Source of the DNA: Zopfochytrium polystomum
Taxonomy: Eukaryota > Chytridiomycota > Chytridiomycetes > Chytridiales > Chytridiaceae
NCBI GenBank assembly: GCA_025765615.1
Contig: JAIVFJ010000251.1
Span: 25,195-89,194, forward strand
DNA: 64,000 bases
Direction of reading: 5' to 3'
Of this stretch, positions 10,216-21,309 are shown in pieces; the stretch's first letter is position 1; each line of letters opens with the position of its first letter. Made by a program: the position numbers and the translations under genes. The notes below the pieces were generated by a model. It searched no databases, was not told the DNA's origin, and was given only the letters and a program-made list of their open reading frames with translations.

Positions 10216-12991
10216 ATGAGCGTCAAACTAGTCCACCAGGCCCTCAATAACCCCATCTACTTTGACACATGGTACAAAGACGTACTTGGCTATCTCACTG
10301 GCAAGGATGCACTTGCTACTGTTAGAGTTCGAGCAGCACGACGTGCCAGCACCGCCGTCAGCGCAGTAGCCAGGGCTGGAGCTGGTGCTGACGCTGCTGC
10401 TGCTGGAGCTGGCCCCTGCTGCTGCTGGACTGCTGCAGCACCCCCTGATGTGGAGCGATCAGATGTCATGCGTATCCTCCCAGTATATGTACCCAACCAC
10501 CCACAGTATGTCAGCTACTGGACCTTCAGTGACGACAGAACTGTCTTTCCTGGAACCTATGTGCAAAACAAACTGGCTATGATGCACATTCGGAATCGTG
10601 TTGGCGAAACCTCAAGCAAAAGATTAGTGGCATCTACTTTGTCTTCGAGGCCCTTGCCGAACTCAAGCGCAAAGTCGGCCGTGTCGACCCTGCACAGGTT
10701 ATGAACCTTATTGACGAGTTCAAGAAACTCCGCATTGGAGAGAAAGAAAGAATCGTGGACTTACAGCAGAAATTTGAGACGCACTATGCATCCCTACAGC
10801 ATGCATAGGAACTCAGTCCAATCAACATGCACAACCAGATTGACATAACCCTAAGTTTTCGTTCTGCTGTCCATGTACTAAACCAAAGTTTCAAGAACAA
10901 CAAATACTGGTTTCCCAAGTCAACCACTATATGAGCAAGATTGATGACGGCACCATCACAGACATCACTGGTCTGTTCGATTACCTGAAGATTATGGAGG
11001 CCTGCAACCGCAACCCTGAGGACTTCGTGGAGCCACCTGCTGACCCAGTGAACGAGGCAGCCCTACTCAGTGGTCCCCAAGGTCGACAGAACGATGGCCA
11101 CTCCCGACAGGCAGACAGGTCAGAGCGTCATGCTTGCTTTGACTCTCGTGAGAAGCAACGCAGCAACCGTCGGGAGAGGCCTTGTAAGGAACAACCTGAC
11201 CGAGGTGGTCGCCAGAACCGGGAGCAGTCTGAGGGTCGCCGCAGCCAGAGAGAGAGGAACAACAACAACAACCCACCTGCAGCATCAGCAACTGTTGACC
11301 AACAGCAACAAGATGCTTCAGTAGTTGACAGTGTTGTCCTCTGTACCAGTGTGGCCTCAAGAACCACTATGCCAAAGACTGCCTTGCAAAGAAAGCAGAT
11401 GCCCCAGTAGCCCTTGTTGCAGCCCTGGACGCCTCACAGTCTCTCAGTGAGTATGAGACTGAGTCTGACTACAGTGATTCAGGGGAGTCAAATTTTCAGT
11501 AGGCCCGAGGCCTCCACCTCAGGCGCACCAAAAGAGGACCTCTAACTTCCGCTCTGCACCTCATGTTCCAAAATCTGTTGCCCTCCTCTCATCGCACTCA
11601 GCTGTCTTCAGAGAGTCCCCAATCGTTGTTGACACTGGCTGCCCTAGGACCATTCTCAAAGACCTCCACCTGTTCACCTCATATGAAGAGAAAGACTCTA
11701 CTGTTGGCACCATAGATGAGGAGTCCCCACCACTCAAGACGAAGGGATCTGGCTCAGCGAGGATTACTCTATCAAACGGTGTCGAAATTGTCATCAAGAA
11801 AGCATTCTGTGCGCCAACTGCATTATACAGTCTCATCGCCACCAAATGACATTGAGAGACGGGAAGTTCTTTGTCTCTATGGATGTGGATAAACCTGGCA
11901 CCATATTCAACAGAAGCGATAGAACTCCTGTTGGTCGTTGCACCAAACGTCTTGGGCTCCACTTCCTCATCACCAAGAATTCGAGACTACACCGCCTCAG
12001 CCACGCCTCTGCTGCCATTATCGCCCTTGCCCACCGCGAACACTATCCAAGCCCAGACAGACCACCATCTGTTGTGAGCAAGGCCGAGAGCCTCCAGATT
12101 GCAGAGGTTGAAAGACTTCATTGTGCCCTGGGACACGTCAGCTTCCAGCGCCTCGGCTACATGCTCCACCACTGGACGACAGCAGACCTACCACCCATTG
12201 ATGCTTCGTACCCCACAAAGTGCCAAACTTGCGTCGCAGCCAAGATGCGCCAAAAGTCCCAGAGTGTGATGAGGAACAACTCCCATTTGCCCACACCCTC
12301 AACATTGAAGTCAACTCCATCCCCATTACTTCCTTTGATGGCTACAACTATGCAATCACTGTCGTTTGCAAGAGCAGTCGTTTCCCTTGGGACATTCCTA
12401 TTGCTCGTAATGCATTACCGTTTCTAATTCGGCTGATTCTCTTTCTTGAGAAAACAGAGGGACGCAAAGTACAGGTCATCCGATTGGATTGTGGCAAGGA
12501 GAGCTTCAATCGGACCTTCAAGTCCTTCTGCGACTCCCATGGAATTCAGCTCAAGGCATCTCCTTCACGCACAGCCCAGAGGAACTCTGTCGCAGAACGC
12601 CACATCCAAACTGTCACAGACATAACCCAGTCACTTCTACTTGGCGCACCTAATGTTCCACTCATATTTTGGAGCTACGCTTACCGTCAAGCTTGGCAAA
12701 TCAAGAACTGTCTACCAAACTTCCAGCGTGGCATCCTCTCTCCGTTCGAAAGCTGCCACCACATCCCACCATTGGCCACTTTCGCACCTTTGGCTCCAAG
12801 TGTTTCCACCTTGTTAGCCCAAGCTTCGCAAGAAACTCGATCCCAAGGGCTGTCCTGCTGTTTACCTTGGCAGCCCCTCGCGCTCCATTGATGTCCTGTG
12901 GGAGCTCCAAGAGCAGCGGATCATCTACCAGTGTTATTGTGACATTGAGTTTTTTGAAGATGAATTCCCCCAGTTTTTGGGAGTTCACGCT
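10216..12991 (+). pseudogene. Copia A gag, protease and integrase, broken
   Basis: Gag starts with ATG at 10216 (MSVKLVHQALNN) and shifts frame near 10690; an in-frame TAG follows at about 10807. A zinc knuckle reads YQCGLKNHYAKDC near 11345-11385, with leucine where the first cysteine should be. Protease shows VVDTGCPRTI (about 11617-11646). The gag-pre-integrase zinc region reads HCALGHVSF ... CQTC (about 12115-12235), and the integrase core keeps RLDCGKE and NSVAERH acidic residues (about 12485 and 12590), while the first aspartate of the triad is not obvious. The frame breaks again near 12800. Not able to make functional proteins. Confidence 0.85.
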
Positions 12992-13774
12992 GTGAGGGGG
13001 GGATTTGGGGACATCAGCGTTAATTTCCCTTCACTTTGGATGACCCTGCATATGAGAAAGCAGTTCAATCAATTGTAGATGCAGAACAGCACCTTCATCA
13101 GCTACTTCAGCAGAAAATCCAGCAGAAAATCCAGCAGAAACAGCAGCGCCAGGGTAAGGGGGAGCACAGCAGCACACCAGCGCCAGGACCAAAGAAGCGA
13201 GGTTGCCCACACAAGCCATCATCACCAGTGAGGCTACCATTGTGAGCATCTCAGCAGAGCCTCCACCACCAGCAGCTGCGCCTGCACCAGATGTCAAGCA
13301 GGAGCCACCCCCCAAACAGAAGCGCAGCACAACAAAGAAACCGGCAGCAGTCGCTGGGCAGGAGCCACCCCCTAAGAGGAAGCCAGGCCGACCGAGGAAA
13401 CACCCAATTCCACCTGACCTGGTGAGTCACTCCAAACTTCACTAAACTAATTCTTTCTTTTCTACACCATTCCCTTTTCAAATTTCCTCTTCACAACCAA
13501 AAACAATTCAAAACCATTAATGTCACCTCACGTTGCCCCACACCATCGCGCACAGGAAGCCTCAGCACCAGCCACTGCCAATGCCCTGGAGACCTTTCCA
13601 CCCAGCGACACAAGGGGCGGTGGGCCCAGCGATCTGGAGAATTTGCCCAGGTCCAGCGCAGAGGCTCATCAGCAGGCGGGTCGGGATGGTGAGGGCCCTG
13701 CTTGGAGGGGCCTTGCGTCGCCGGACGTCTAGAGTTCTCTATCTGCAAGGGGTATTGACAGGCCCAGTGGTGAA

Positions 13775-15685
13775 GTGGACCCCACCACATCAGGCAAAGT
13801 GCTACCTGCTGACAGCGCCCCTGTTGTGCAAGATGTGCTGTTTGCGTGTGAGCTTGACAAGGACTTAGACGATAACGATATCCAGTCAGTCTACAAGTCT
13901 GATGCTGACAATGAAGACAGACTCCTTTATGCCTTCTACGTCAACTCCAACTCAATCAAAGTGTCCCCAGACAAGGATCCACTGACGCACGAGGAGGCCA
14001 TGGCATCGACTCATGCAGGACAGTGGAAGGAAGCTGAAGAGTACAAGCTGGATATGCTTCGCAAGATGGGAGTCTTTGTAGAGTCAGCAGCTCTGCCTGA
14101 CACCAACATCGTCAGCTGCAAGTGGGTCTACAAGCTCAAGTTCAAACCTGACGGCACCATTGAGTGGTTCCGTGCTCGACTTGTTGCTCGTGGATTCACC
14201 CACCAGCCTGGCGTCGACTTCACCCTCACCTACTGGCCAGTTATTAGAGGCAACACACTTCGTTGGATGATTGCCCTCAGCACCCTGTATGGCTGGGACA
14301 TGGAGATGATTGACATCTCCTCAGCCTACCTATACAGATCCTAGACATACCAATCTACATGGCACCACCACCTGGCGTATTGATCTCCCCCGGACTAGTG
14401 TGGCTACTGCTGAAGGGTCTCTACGGGCTGAAGCAATCAGGACGGACTTGGTATCAGCGTCTAGCCCTCCACCTTCGGTCAAAAGGCTTTGCTCAGAGCT
14501 GTCCAGACCCCTGCCTCTCTTTTGGCGCTGGACCAAGTGCGGGCTCTGCTTCATTCTGGCATACGTTGACAACCTTCCACTCTTTGGCCACACTGCTGCC
14601 ATCAAGGAGGCTGTTGCAGACCTCAAGACGGTTCAAGCTTTGAGAGCTGGGAAAGCTCAGCTACATTCTCTCAATGGAAGTTATTCGTGGTTCAAACTTC
14701 ACAATCCTCCATCAGACTAACTTCCTCTGGAACTTCCTCTCACGCTTTGAGGCTAAGCATGGACCTGTAACACCTCGCAATGCACCACTCAAGGTAACAG
14801 CCAAGCTCACCCCTCGCGACTGGCACTCCACCGACCTTAGTGAGGAGAGCGTCGACAGCACTGAGTACCTCCATGTGATTGGCAGCCTCAACTACGCTGC
14901 AACGTCAAGAAGACCTGACCTGGCACTCAGTGTCAGCTTGCTTGGTTCCTTTGCTCAAGACCCGTGCATCAGGCACTGGCACAAACTACTCGACGTTGTG
15001 GGGTATGTCAAGGCCACCTCCACAGTTGGACTTCGCTACAGCTCAGACAGGAACAACCAAGTTGCTGGCTATGCTGATGCATCGTACAACTCCCGCTACG
15101 ACTCTCGCTCACAGATAGCATACCTGGTGCTATTAGCAGGGGGAGCCATAGCATGGAAATCAACAAGATCAGCAACTGTCCCAACCTCATCCACAGCAGC
15201 AGAGTACATTGCACTCAGTGAGCTTGGTCGGGAACTTGAGGCCATCAACAACCTCCACCTATCAATCCAGCATCCCCTCCATTGCATACGAGGACAACAC
15301 ACCATCGATCCACATGACAGTTAACGACCTTCACACGGATCGTTCCAAGCACATCCACCTTCGGTACCACCACATTCGGTCACTTGTTGAGGAAGGCCTT
15401 GTGCAAGTTGAGTACGTCTACTCGATGGACCAGCTTGCAGACCTCCTCACCAAACCACATGGATGTGACATGATCTACAAGGGCCAGACTCTACTTGGTT
15501 TCTCAGTTGAGTCAACCATTCCAAGACAATACCTGCAACGTCACAAGCAAACCCTAGAGACAAGATCAAAACGACGTGAGGAACATATTCGACAAAAGAG
15601 TATCAAGAAGAAGGAATGGAAGAACTTGGACCACGCTGTGGCGTGGAAGGCACAGCTGGTGCGCCAAGGGAAATCAGCAGGTTAG
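13775..15685 (+). pseudogene. Copia A reverse transcriptase and RNase H, broken
   Basis: RT opens with VSCKWVYKLKFKPDG and ARLVARGFTH, continues through DISSAYLY, then shifts frame near 14340; the active-site box near 14565 reads YVDN instead of YVDD, losing one metal-binding aspartate. RNase H follows (YLHVIGSLNY, ADASYNSR, TAAEYIALSE, about 14860-15230), shifts again, and ends with MDQLADLLTKPHG (about 15427-15465). The preceding 12992-13774 is a Pro/Gln-rich linker with several stops. Confidence 0.85.
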
Positions 15686-15959
15686 GCCCACCAGGGAGGG
15701 GGAGGGCACTGGACAAACTTTTCTTTACCTTTTGCCTTATTTGGCTCTTCATGTATTTTCTATTCCAACCCTTTTGAAGTTCACTCCTCAGCAGTATTTT
15801 CCCAGATATTTTCACTTCCTTTCCCTGCCACGGTTTTCCCAGATCGGCCAATTGATTTGGGTTTTTCATCCGAGCAGGGGCTTCAAGCACTCTTCCCCAG
15901 TTTCTTACCTATGGAGGATTTTGTTTGAAGTCTTGGAAGGGCGCGTGTGCAAGGGGGAG

Positions 15960-16091
15960 TGTTGGAATATGCCCCCACATGAAAAATGAAAAAAAAAAAT
16001 TGAAGTTGATCACACACCTGACTTGTCACACCCTCATGCTCGCGCAACCACAACCACCGCCTTGCTCGTCTCACTGACTCAGATTCCAACA
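15960..16091 (+). repeat. 3' LTR of copia A
   Basis: 132 bp, same ends as the 5' copy, followed directly by the GTTTA target duplication at 16092-16096. Confidence 0.93.
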
Positions 16092-16432
16092 GTTTATTGT
16101 GTTTTTAGGGCAGCCCCGCCTTTTTTCTATCAAGGAATATGAAATTCCCTGTAAAGAACAATGAAAAAGAAGGATAACAAATTATATTCGAATCGAGGTG
16201 GCGGTGCGGATTTGGCCTTTCCAAAATGTTTCCCTCACTGACAGACCCCTCAAATAGCCCGCAAAGAATCGTTTTTTTGCCGGCAATCAGAGAGAAAAAG
16301 ACAACCCAATTAGTGGGGGTGAAAAAAAAGTAGAAACATTGAAAAAACGAGCAAAAAAGTCGAACCACACCGGGTTCCAACTTGGCTCAGCCCTTCACCA
16401 CTGCCCTGCCGTGCGCACTGCCGCCTCCACTT
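16092..16432. other. Spacer between the two copia elements
   Basis: No gene. The last 70 bases (GGGTTCCAACTTGGCTCAG and following) recur to the right of copia B at about 21154-21225, so copia B landed in an imperfect direct repeat. Confidence 0.6.
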
Positions 16433-16843
16433 TGTTGGGCGGAACTGACTGGTTAGCAGCAAGAGGCACAAGACGGACTTGAACCTATTGTGACTGTCAG
16501 TTATCGTTCTCACCATGCCCATGGGAGAGCGAGCCACAGTCAATGCAGACCTGGGTGCTGGCTTGCGCTGATGACAAATACTCTGAGTAATAATTGGAAC
16601 AGAAACCCAGTGTCAACAGTTTTCCTCCTCCTCTGCTCAAGCAGATAATGTAGAAGAGGTTTTTACCCTGTGCCGGTCATGCTTGCCTAGCAACTATTAC
16701 AGTGTGCATATCATCATTATGTATCAATAATTCATAACAGTTTTTTCTCTTTCTCTCCGAGTTGGGGAGAAGGACCACCCACAAACACACATCTCCACTT
16801 CATTCACTCCTTCCACTCACTCACTCAGAGTAGACTGTTTACA
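16433..16843 (+). repeat. 5' LTR of copia B
   Basis: 411 bp, TG...CA ends. Shares long blocks with the fragments at 1913-2125, 19461-21062 and, more weakly, 28480-28740. Confidence 0.9.
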
Positions 16844-17486
16844 CATCAGCATGCCAGCTATCTGGCTGCATCAACCACAGATTCTAGCTCTGTAAAACAC
16901 TCTCTACCACCTCCAACAAACAGAATCAGCATAGCTCAACTTTAGAAACCATTTCGTTTGAGAGGCCCAAAATTTTCGACGCCCTCTCCCTGCCAACCCC
17001 ATCATTCAATCTGGGCTTTCTATAATGCATTTGAAAGCCCTGAATCTCCTCTTTCCAACAAGCTATCAGAGAACTCTCTACGTTGTCTCTACGGAATTTG
17101 ATTGATCACCGAAGTCAAAAACGCTTCCTCAACTCTGAGTGACATTGTCGCAACAGGGAGAAGCGATCAGAGGACACCCTTACACACCTGTATTTGCCTG
17201 CTTCTGCTCTTTTGATTGATACCTAAAGCGCCGCGCTGCGACGCCTACAGCAAGAAGCTACAAGAGATTTTGATAAGGAGGTCCAAAAAGTCGAACTACC
17301 ACTACCTCCACACCAAATTGCTCTAAGTTCTCTCTATTCCACTCTTCTACACTCTCCAAAGGAAAACACCACCAAAACTTCAATCTTCGGCCTGAAATTC
17401 AGCGCACAGTTGCTATTCAACAGTGCCAACCTGCTATTCCAATTTCAGAATTTTCCATCCATCAACCAGCTTGCAACAAGCATTGT

Positions 17487-19343
17487 GTGCAACACACATC
17501 TTCTATTCTGGACCGTTTTCTCCATCAAGTAGAGCATCAAACAACTCCTAGAGTCACTATTTGTCACTGCCGGACTGTTGAGCAACTCCTCCAAATTTTT
17601 CCAGCAACTGGTTTTTCTCCGCAACAGAATCATCACTATGCACAATGCAATGTCGTCCAACCTAACTTGTTGTTCTCTCCTCGGGCCTCACTTGGACTCT
17701 TCTTGGGTTTCGACACAGACAGCAAGTCTATTCCGCTTAGCTACAACTTTACTGCACAGACCATACTTTGGACACGCCACTATAACTTGCATGAGCATGT
17801 CTTTCCTGGCCTTGTCTGCAGTGATGCTAAGCTTCAATCTCTTAATTCTGATTTCTTAACTTCTCTCTCTGATGATTTACAGATTTTCCTGAAACTGACG
17901 ACTCTCCTTCTTTCGAGCCTGTCGAGCCACCACTTGACTCTTACTGTCGATTTTCCAACTCTCCCCCCACTCGTACTTGCCAGCAACTGTGCCAGGCTTC
18001 CAGGGGGGGGATAGCCACCATCATCATCAACAAACTCCTCAGATCAACCTCCAACTCTTCCCCAAAATATGGAAGACAATAATGACAATGATGACTATGG
18101 TTGGAACCCTGACACATTTGCTGTCATCCTGGGCAAAGATGAAGATGAACCTGAAGAGAGCCTAGCTCCATCAGCAGACCGCATAACAGCATCTATCAAC
18201 ACTGAACCGGAACCTGTCATTGAATCACCACTTCCACCATCTGTCATTGTCAACATCAAAGATACACCAACTGGACTTTGCAAACTGCTTGCAAATCGAA
18301 CAAGCACTCGCCATCTCTTGCAACTCTACCTTGCATCAACCAAACCAGAACCACACTTCCCAAAGCGCTTCCCTAAAGAACCAATCCACCAATCACAATT
18401 CCCACCAGTGCCACGTTCCCACAAGCAAGCCCACGCATCAGACTATAACGAAGAATGGACTGCATCTGAGCTTGAGGAGCTTCACTCTCTCATGGACAAG
18501 CACAAGGTCTGGGAATGGGCAGTTCTTCCTCCTGGCAAACGCGCAATGTTCTGCAAATGAGTTTATGCCTACAAGCTCGACCCCTTTGGCTGGCTGAAGC
18601 AATGGAAAGCTCGTCTTGTCGCATGTGAAAACACCCAATGCGAAGGCATCGACTACACAGACACCTTTTCTCCTGTGGTCTGGATCCAGGCCATCTGACT
18701 GCTCATTGCAATCAGCCTTGCTTTTGACCTCGAGTACCACAGCATGGATGTCAACACAGCCTACCTGTACGCTTTCCTCAAAGAAGTCATCTACATGCAC
18801 CCACCAAAAGGCCACAAGCGATTCAGTCCAGATGGAAAGAAACTATTCTGCAAACTCCTCAAGAGCCTCTATGGACTCCATCAATCTGGACAAAACTGGT
18901 TCCTGACCCTTCGAAAGTTCATTGTCAAGAAACTCGGCTTCAATCAATCTCTTGCTGAGCCCTGCCTCTTCTTTTGAGTAGACGCTCAGCAACAAATGTT
19001 TGAAATCATCTTTGTCTTTGTCGACGACATCAATGTCATGGCCAGGGTTACTACTCACTTTCTGAAGCCTTCCAAGAAGTACAATGGCTCTTTGCTGTAT
19101 TATCGGGGTTGCAACTCCCCACACAGCAGCCACTACCAATCCTTGAAAACAATCAATCTGCAACTGCACTAGTGCTCAACCCTCTCACACATGCTCGCAC
19201 AAAACACATTGACATATATGCTCATTTCCTCTGACAAGGTGTAGCCACTGGAGAGATCACTGTATGCTATGTACCAACCAGCGACCAGATCGCAGACATT
19301 CTCACAAAGCCACTCTCAACGTCTCAGCACCAGCGACTGACCT
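17487..19343 (+). pseudogene. Copia B integrase end, RT and RNase H remnants
   Basis: 17487-17870 carries the post-core integrase motif FLGFDTDSKS and the strand that follows it. 18069-18977 carries RT: EEWTASELEELHSLMDKHKVWE, then after an in-frame TGA the blocks WKARLVACEN, YTDTFSPVV, MDVNTAYLYAFL and LKSLYGLHQSGQNW, broken again by TGA at 18975. The YVDD region near 19018 (FVDDINVMA) is in another frame. RNase H is reduced to its last part, with TSDQIADILTKPLS near 19280-19320. Stops and shifts throughout; dead. Confidence 0.85.
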
Positions 19344-19610
19344 CACTACTTGGCCTCTGACCCCACTCTGACCTTTCAAACACCCTTTCAGTCGAAGCCT
19401 CAGACACTTATGCACGCTTTGCATAACAGGTGCTACACCCATGGACATCGCGCAGGGGGGTGTTAGGTGGAACTGAATGGTTAGCAGCAAGCGGCACAAG
19501 ACGGACCCAAACCTATTGTGACTGTCAGTTATCAGTCTCACAATTCCCGTGGGAGAGCAAGCCACAGCCAATGCAGACCTGGGTGTTGGCTTGCGCTGAT
19601 GACAAATACT

Positions 19611-20796
19611 TGTGAGACTATACTCACTCCTTTGACCCTGGGATCTGGGCCCTAGAGTGAGGGAAAGCAAATATTAGGCTAAAACTAACTTTATTGGGCT
19701 GTTGTCTAGGGGGTGTTTCAACCCTACTACTTGCCTAGTCCACGAAGTATCCCTACTGATCTGTCTAACAGGGGTCTCAAACACAAAGAATGAACATTCA
19801 GAGGGACAATCCTCTGAAGGACACCACCACTGTTGTGGATCGTTCTCACGATGCCCATGGGAGAGTGAGCCACCACCAATGCAGACCTGGGTGCTGGCTT
19901 GTGCTGATGACAAATACGCTGAGTATTAAGTGGAACGGAAACCTGGTGTCAACAGTTTCCCTCCTCCTCTGCTCAAGCATATAATATAGGAGAGGGTTTT
20001 CCCCTGTGCCAGTCACGCTTGCCTAGCAACTATTACAGCGTGTATATCATCATCATGCATCAATAATTCATAAAAGTGTTTTTTTTCTCTTTCTCTCCAA
20101 GTCGGGGAGAAAGACCACCCACAAACACACATCACTTCATTCACTCCTTCCACTCACTCACTCACTCAGAGTAGACTGTTTACAGCTGTAATAGTCGCTA
20201 GGCAAGCGTGACTGGTACAGGGTAAAAACCTCTCCTATATTATCTGCTTGAGCAGAGGAGGAGGAAAACTGTTGACACCAGGTTTCCGTTCCACTTAATA
20301 CTCAGAGCATTTGTCATCAGCGCAAGCCAGCACCCAGGTCTGCATTGGCGGTGGCTCGCTCTCCCATGGGCATCGTGAGAACGATAACTGACAGTCACAA
20401 TAGGTTCAGGTCTGTCTTGTGCCTCTTGCTGCTAACCAGTCAGTTCTGCCTAACATTATGTACAAGTGCCGAAAATAAATAACAAATAAGGCAGGTGTGG
20501 GGTACAGCCTGTCAGGCACCCCATCCCTAGGCAGTCGGGCAGTCTCCGTTAGTCACCGAAAAAGAAAATATGTTGAGAAAACCCTGGCGCAACGGAAACT
20601 GTTAAGACGAAAGTAGTAAAAGCAAGCCCAATAATAAAGACCGGTTAGCTGCAAATACACTTTGATAACACCTTGGAAACTAAAGAACTGGGAGCAATAA
20701 TAGGGGTCCCGATCCTTGCAGTTTTATGACAGGTTCGCTTGTTTTTGCGAATAAAATCCCTAGACTTTATCACTGAGACCTTGGTGTAGTCTCACA
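19611..20796. mobile_element. Element X inserted in the copia B 3' LTR (TGTGAGACTA inverted ends)
   Basis: The ends are perfect 10-bp inverted repeats, TGTGAGACTA at 19611 and TAGTCTCACA ending 20796, and TACT is duplicated on both sides (19607-19610, 20797-20800). The host LTR reads continuously across the site. Unique X sequence covers 19611-19838 and 20456-20796; the centre holds a forward copia B LTR piece (19839-20184) abutting a reversed one (20185-20455). No coding region. X could be a solo LTR (its ends are TG and CA) or a small DNA transposon; I cannot decide. Confidence 0.75.
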
Positions 20797-21309
20797 TACT
20801 CTGAGTATTAAGTGGAATGGAAACCTGGTGTCAACAGTTTTCCTCCTCCTCTGCTCAAGCAGATAATATAGGAGAGGTTTTTACCCTGTGCCGGTCACGC
20901 TTGCCTAGCAACTATTACAGTGTGTATATCGTCATCAAGTGTCAATAATTCATAACAGAGTTTTTCTCTTTCTCTCCGAGTTGGGGAGAAGGACCACCCA
21001 CAAACACACATCTCCACTTCATTCACTCCTTCCACTCACTCACTCAGAGTAGACTGTTTACACACTTCTGCGCCACTGCGTCAGCGCAATCCGCTTCGCT
21101 GCCACTGCTTCAGCACAATCCGCAACCACGACCCATCTGCCCACCCTTGCCCTACCACACTGGGTTCCAACTTGGCTCAGCCCTTCCAGCCGTTGCGCCA
21201 CTGCCCTGCGCCACTGACCTGAACCTCCTGCGCCGCCGCCTCCGCTTCAGCGTACAACTGCAACCTGTCTGCCCACGCTTGCCCTTACTGACACTTGTCC
21301 CTTGATTGC

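Larger units (their letters stand above)
9795..16091 (+). mobile_element. Ty1/copia LTR retrotransposon, family A (complete, inactive)
   Basis: Bounded by 131/132-bp LTRs (9795-9925 and 15960-16091), both TGTTGGAA...TTCCAACA, and by a perfect 5-bp duplication GTTTA (9790-9794 and 16092-16096). A polypurine stretch AAGGGGGAG sits just before the 3' LTR. Domain order gag, protease, integrase, RT, RNase H is the copia order. The LTRs differ at about 7 to 8 positions, several of them G/A transitions, so the insertion is not very recent. Frameshifts and stops break the polyprotein into at least six pieces. Confidence 0.93.
16433..21062 (+). mobile_element. Ty1/copia LTR retrotransposon, family B, with interrupted 3' LTR
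   Basis: The 5' LTR is 16433-16843 (TGTTGGGCGG...CTGTTTACA, 411 bp). The 3' LTR starts at 19461, stops at 19610 and resumes at 20801-21062 after an insertion; the two parts sum to 412 bp. A CACTT duplication flanks the whole element (16428-16432 and 21063-21067). A polypurine tract (GCAGGGGGG) precedes 19461. Without the insertion the element is about 3.4 kb, too short for a full copia, and most of gag, protease and integrase is gone. Confidence 0.9.
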
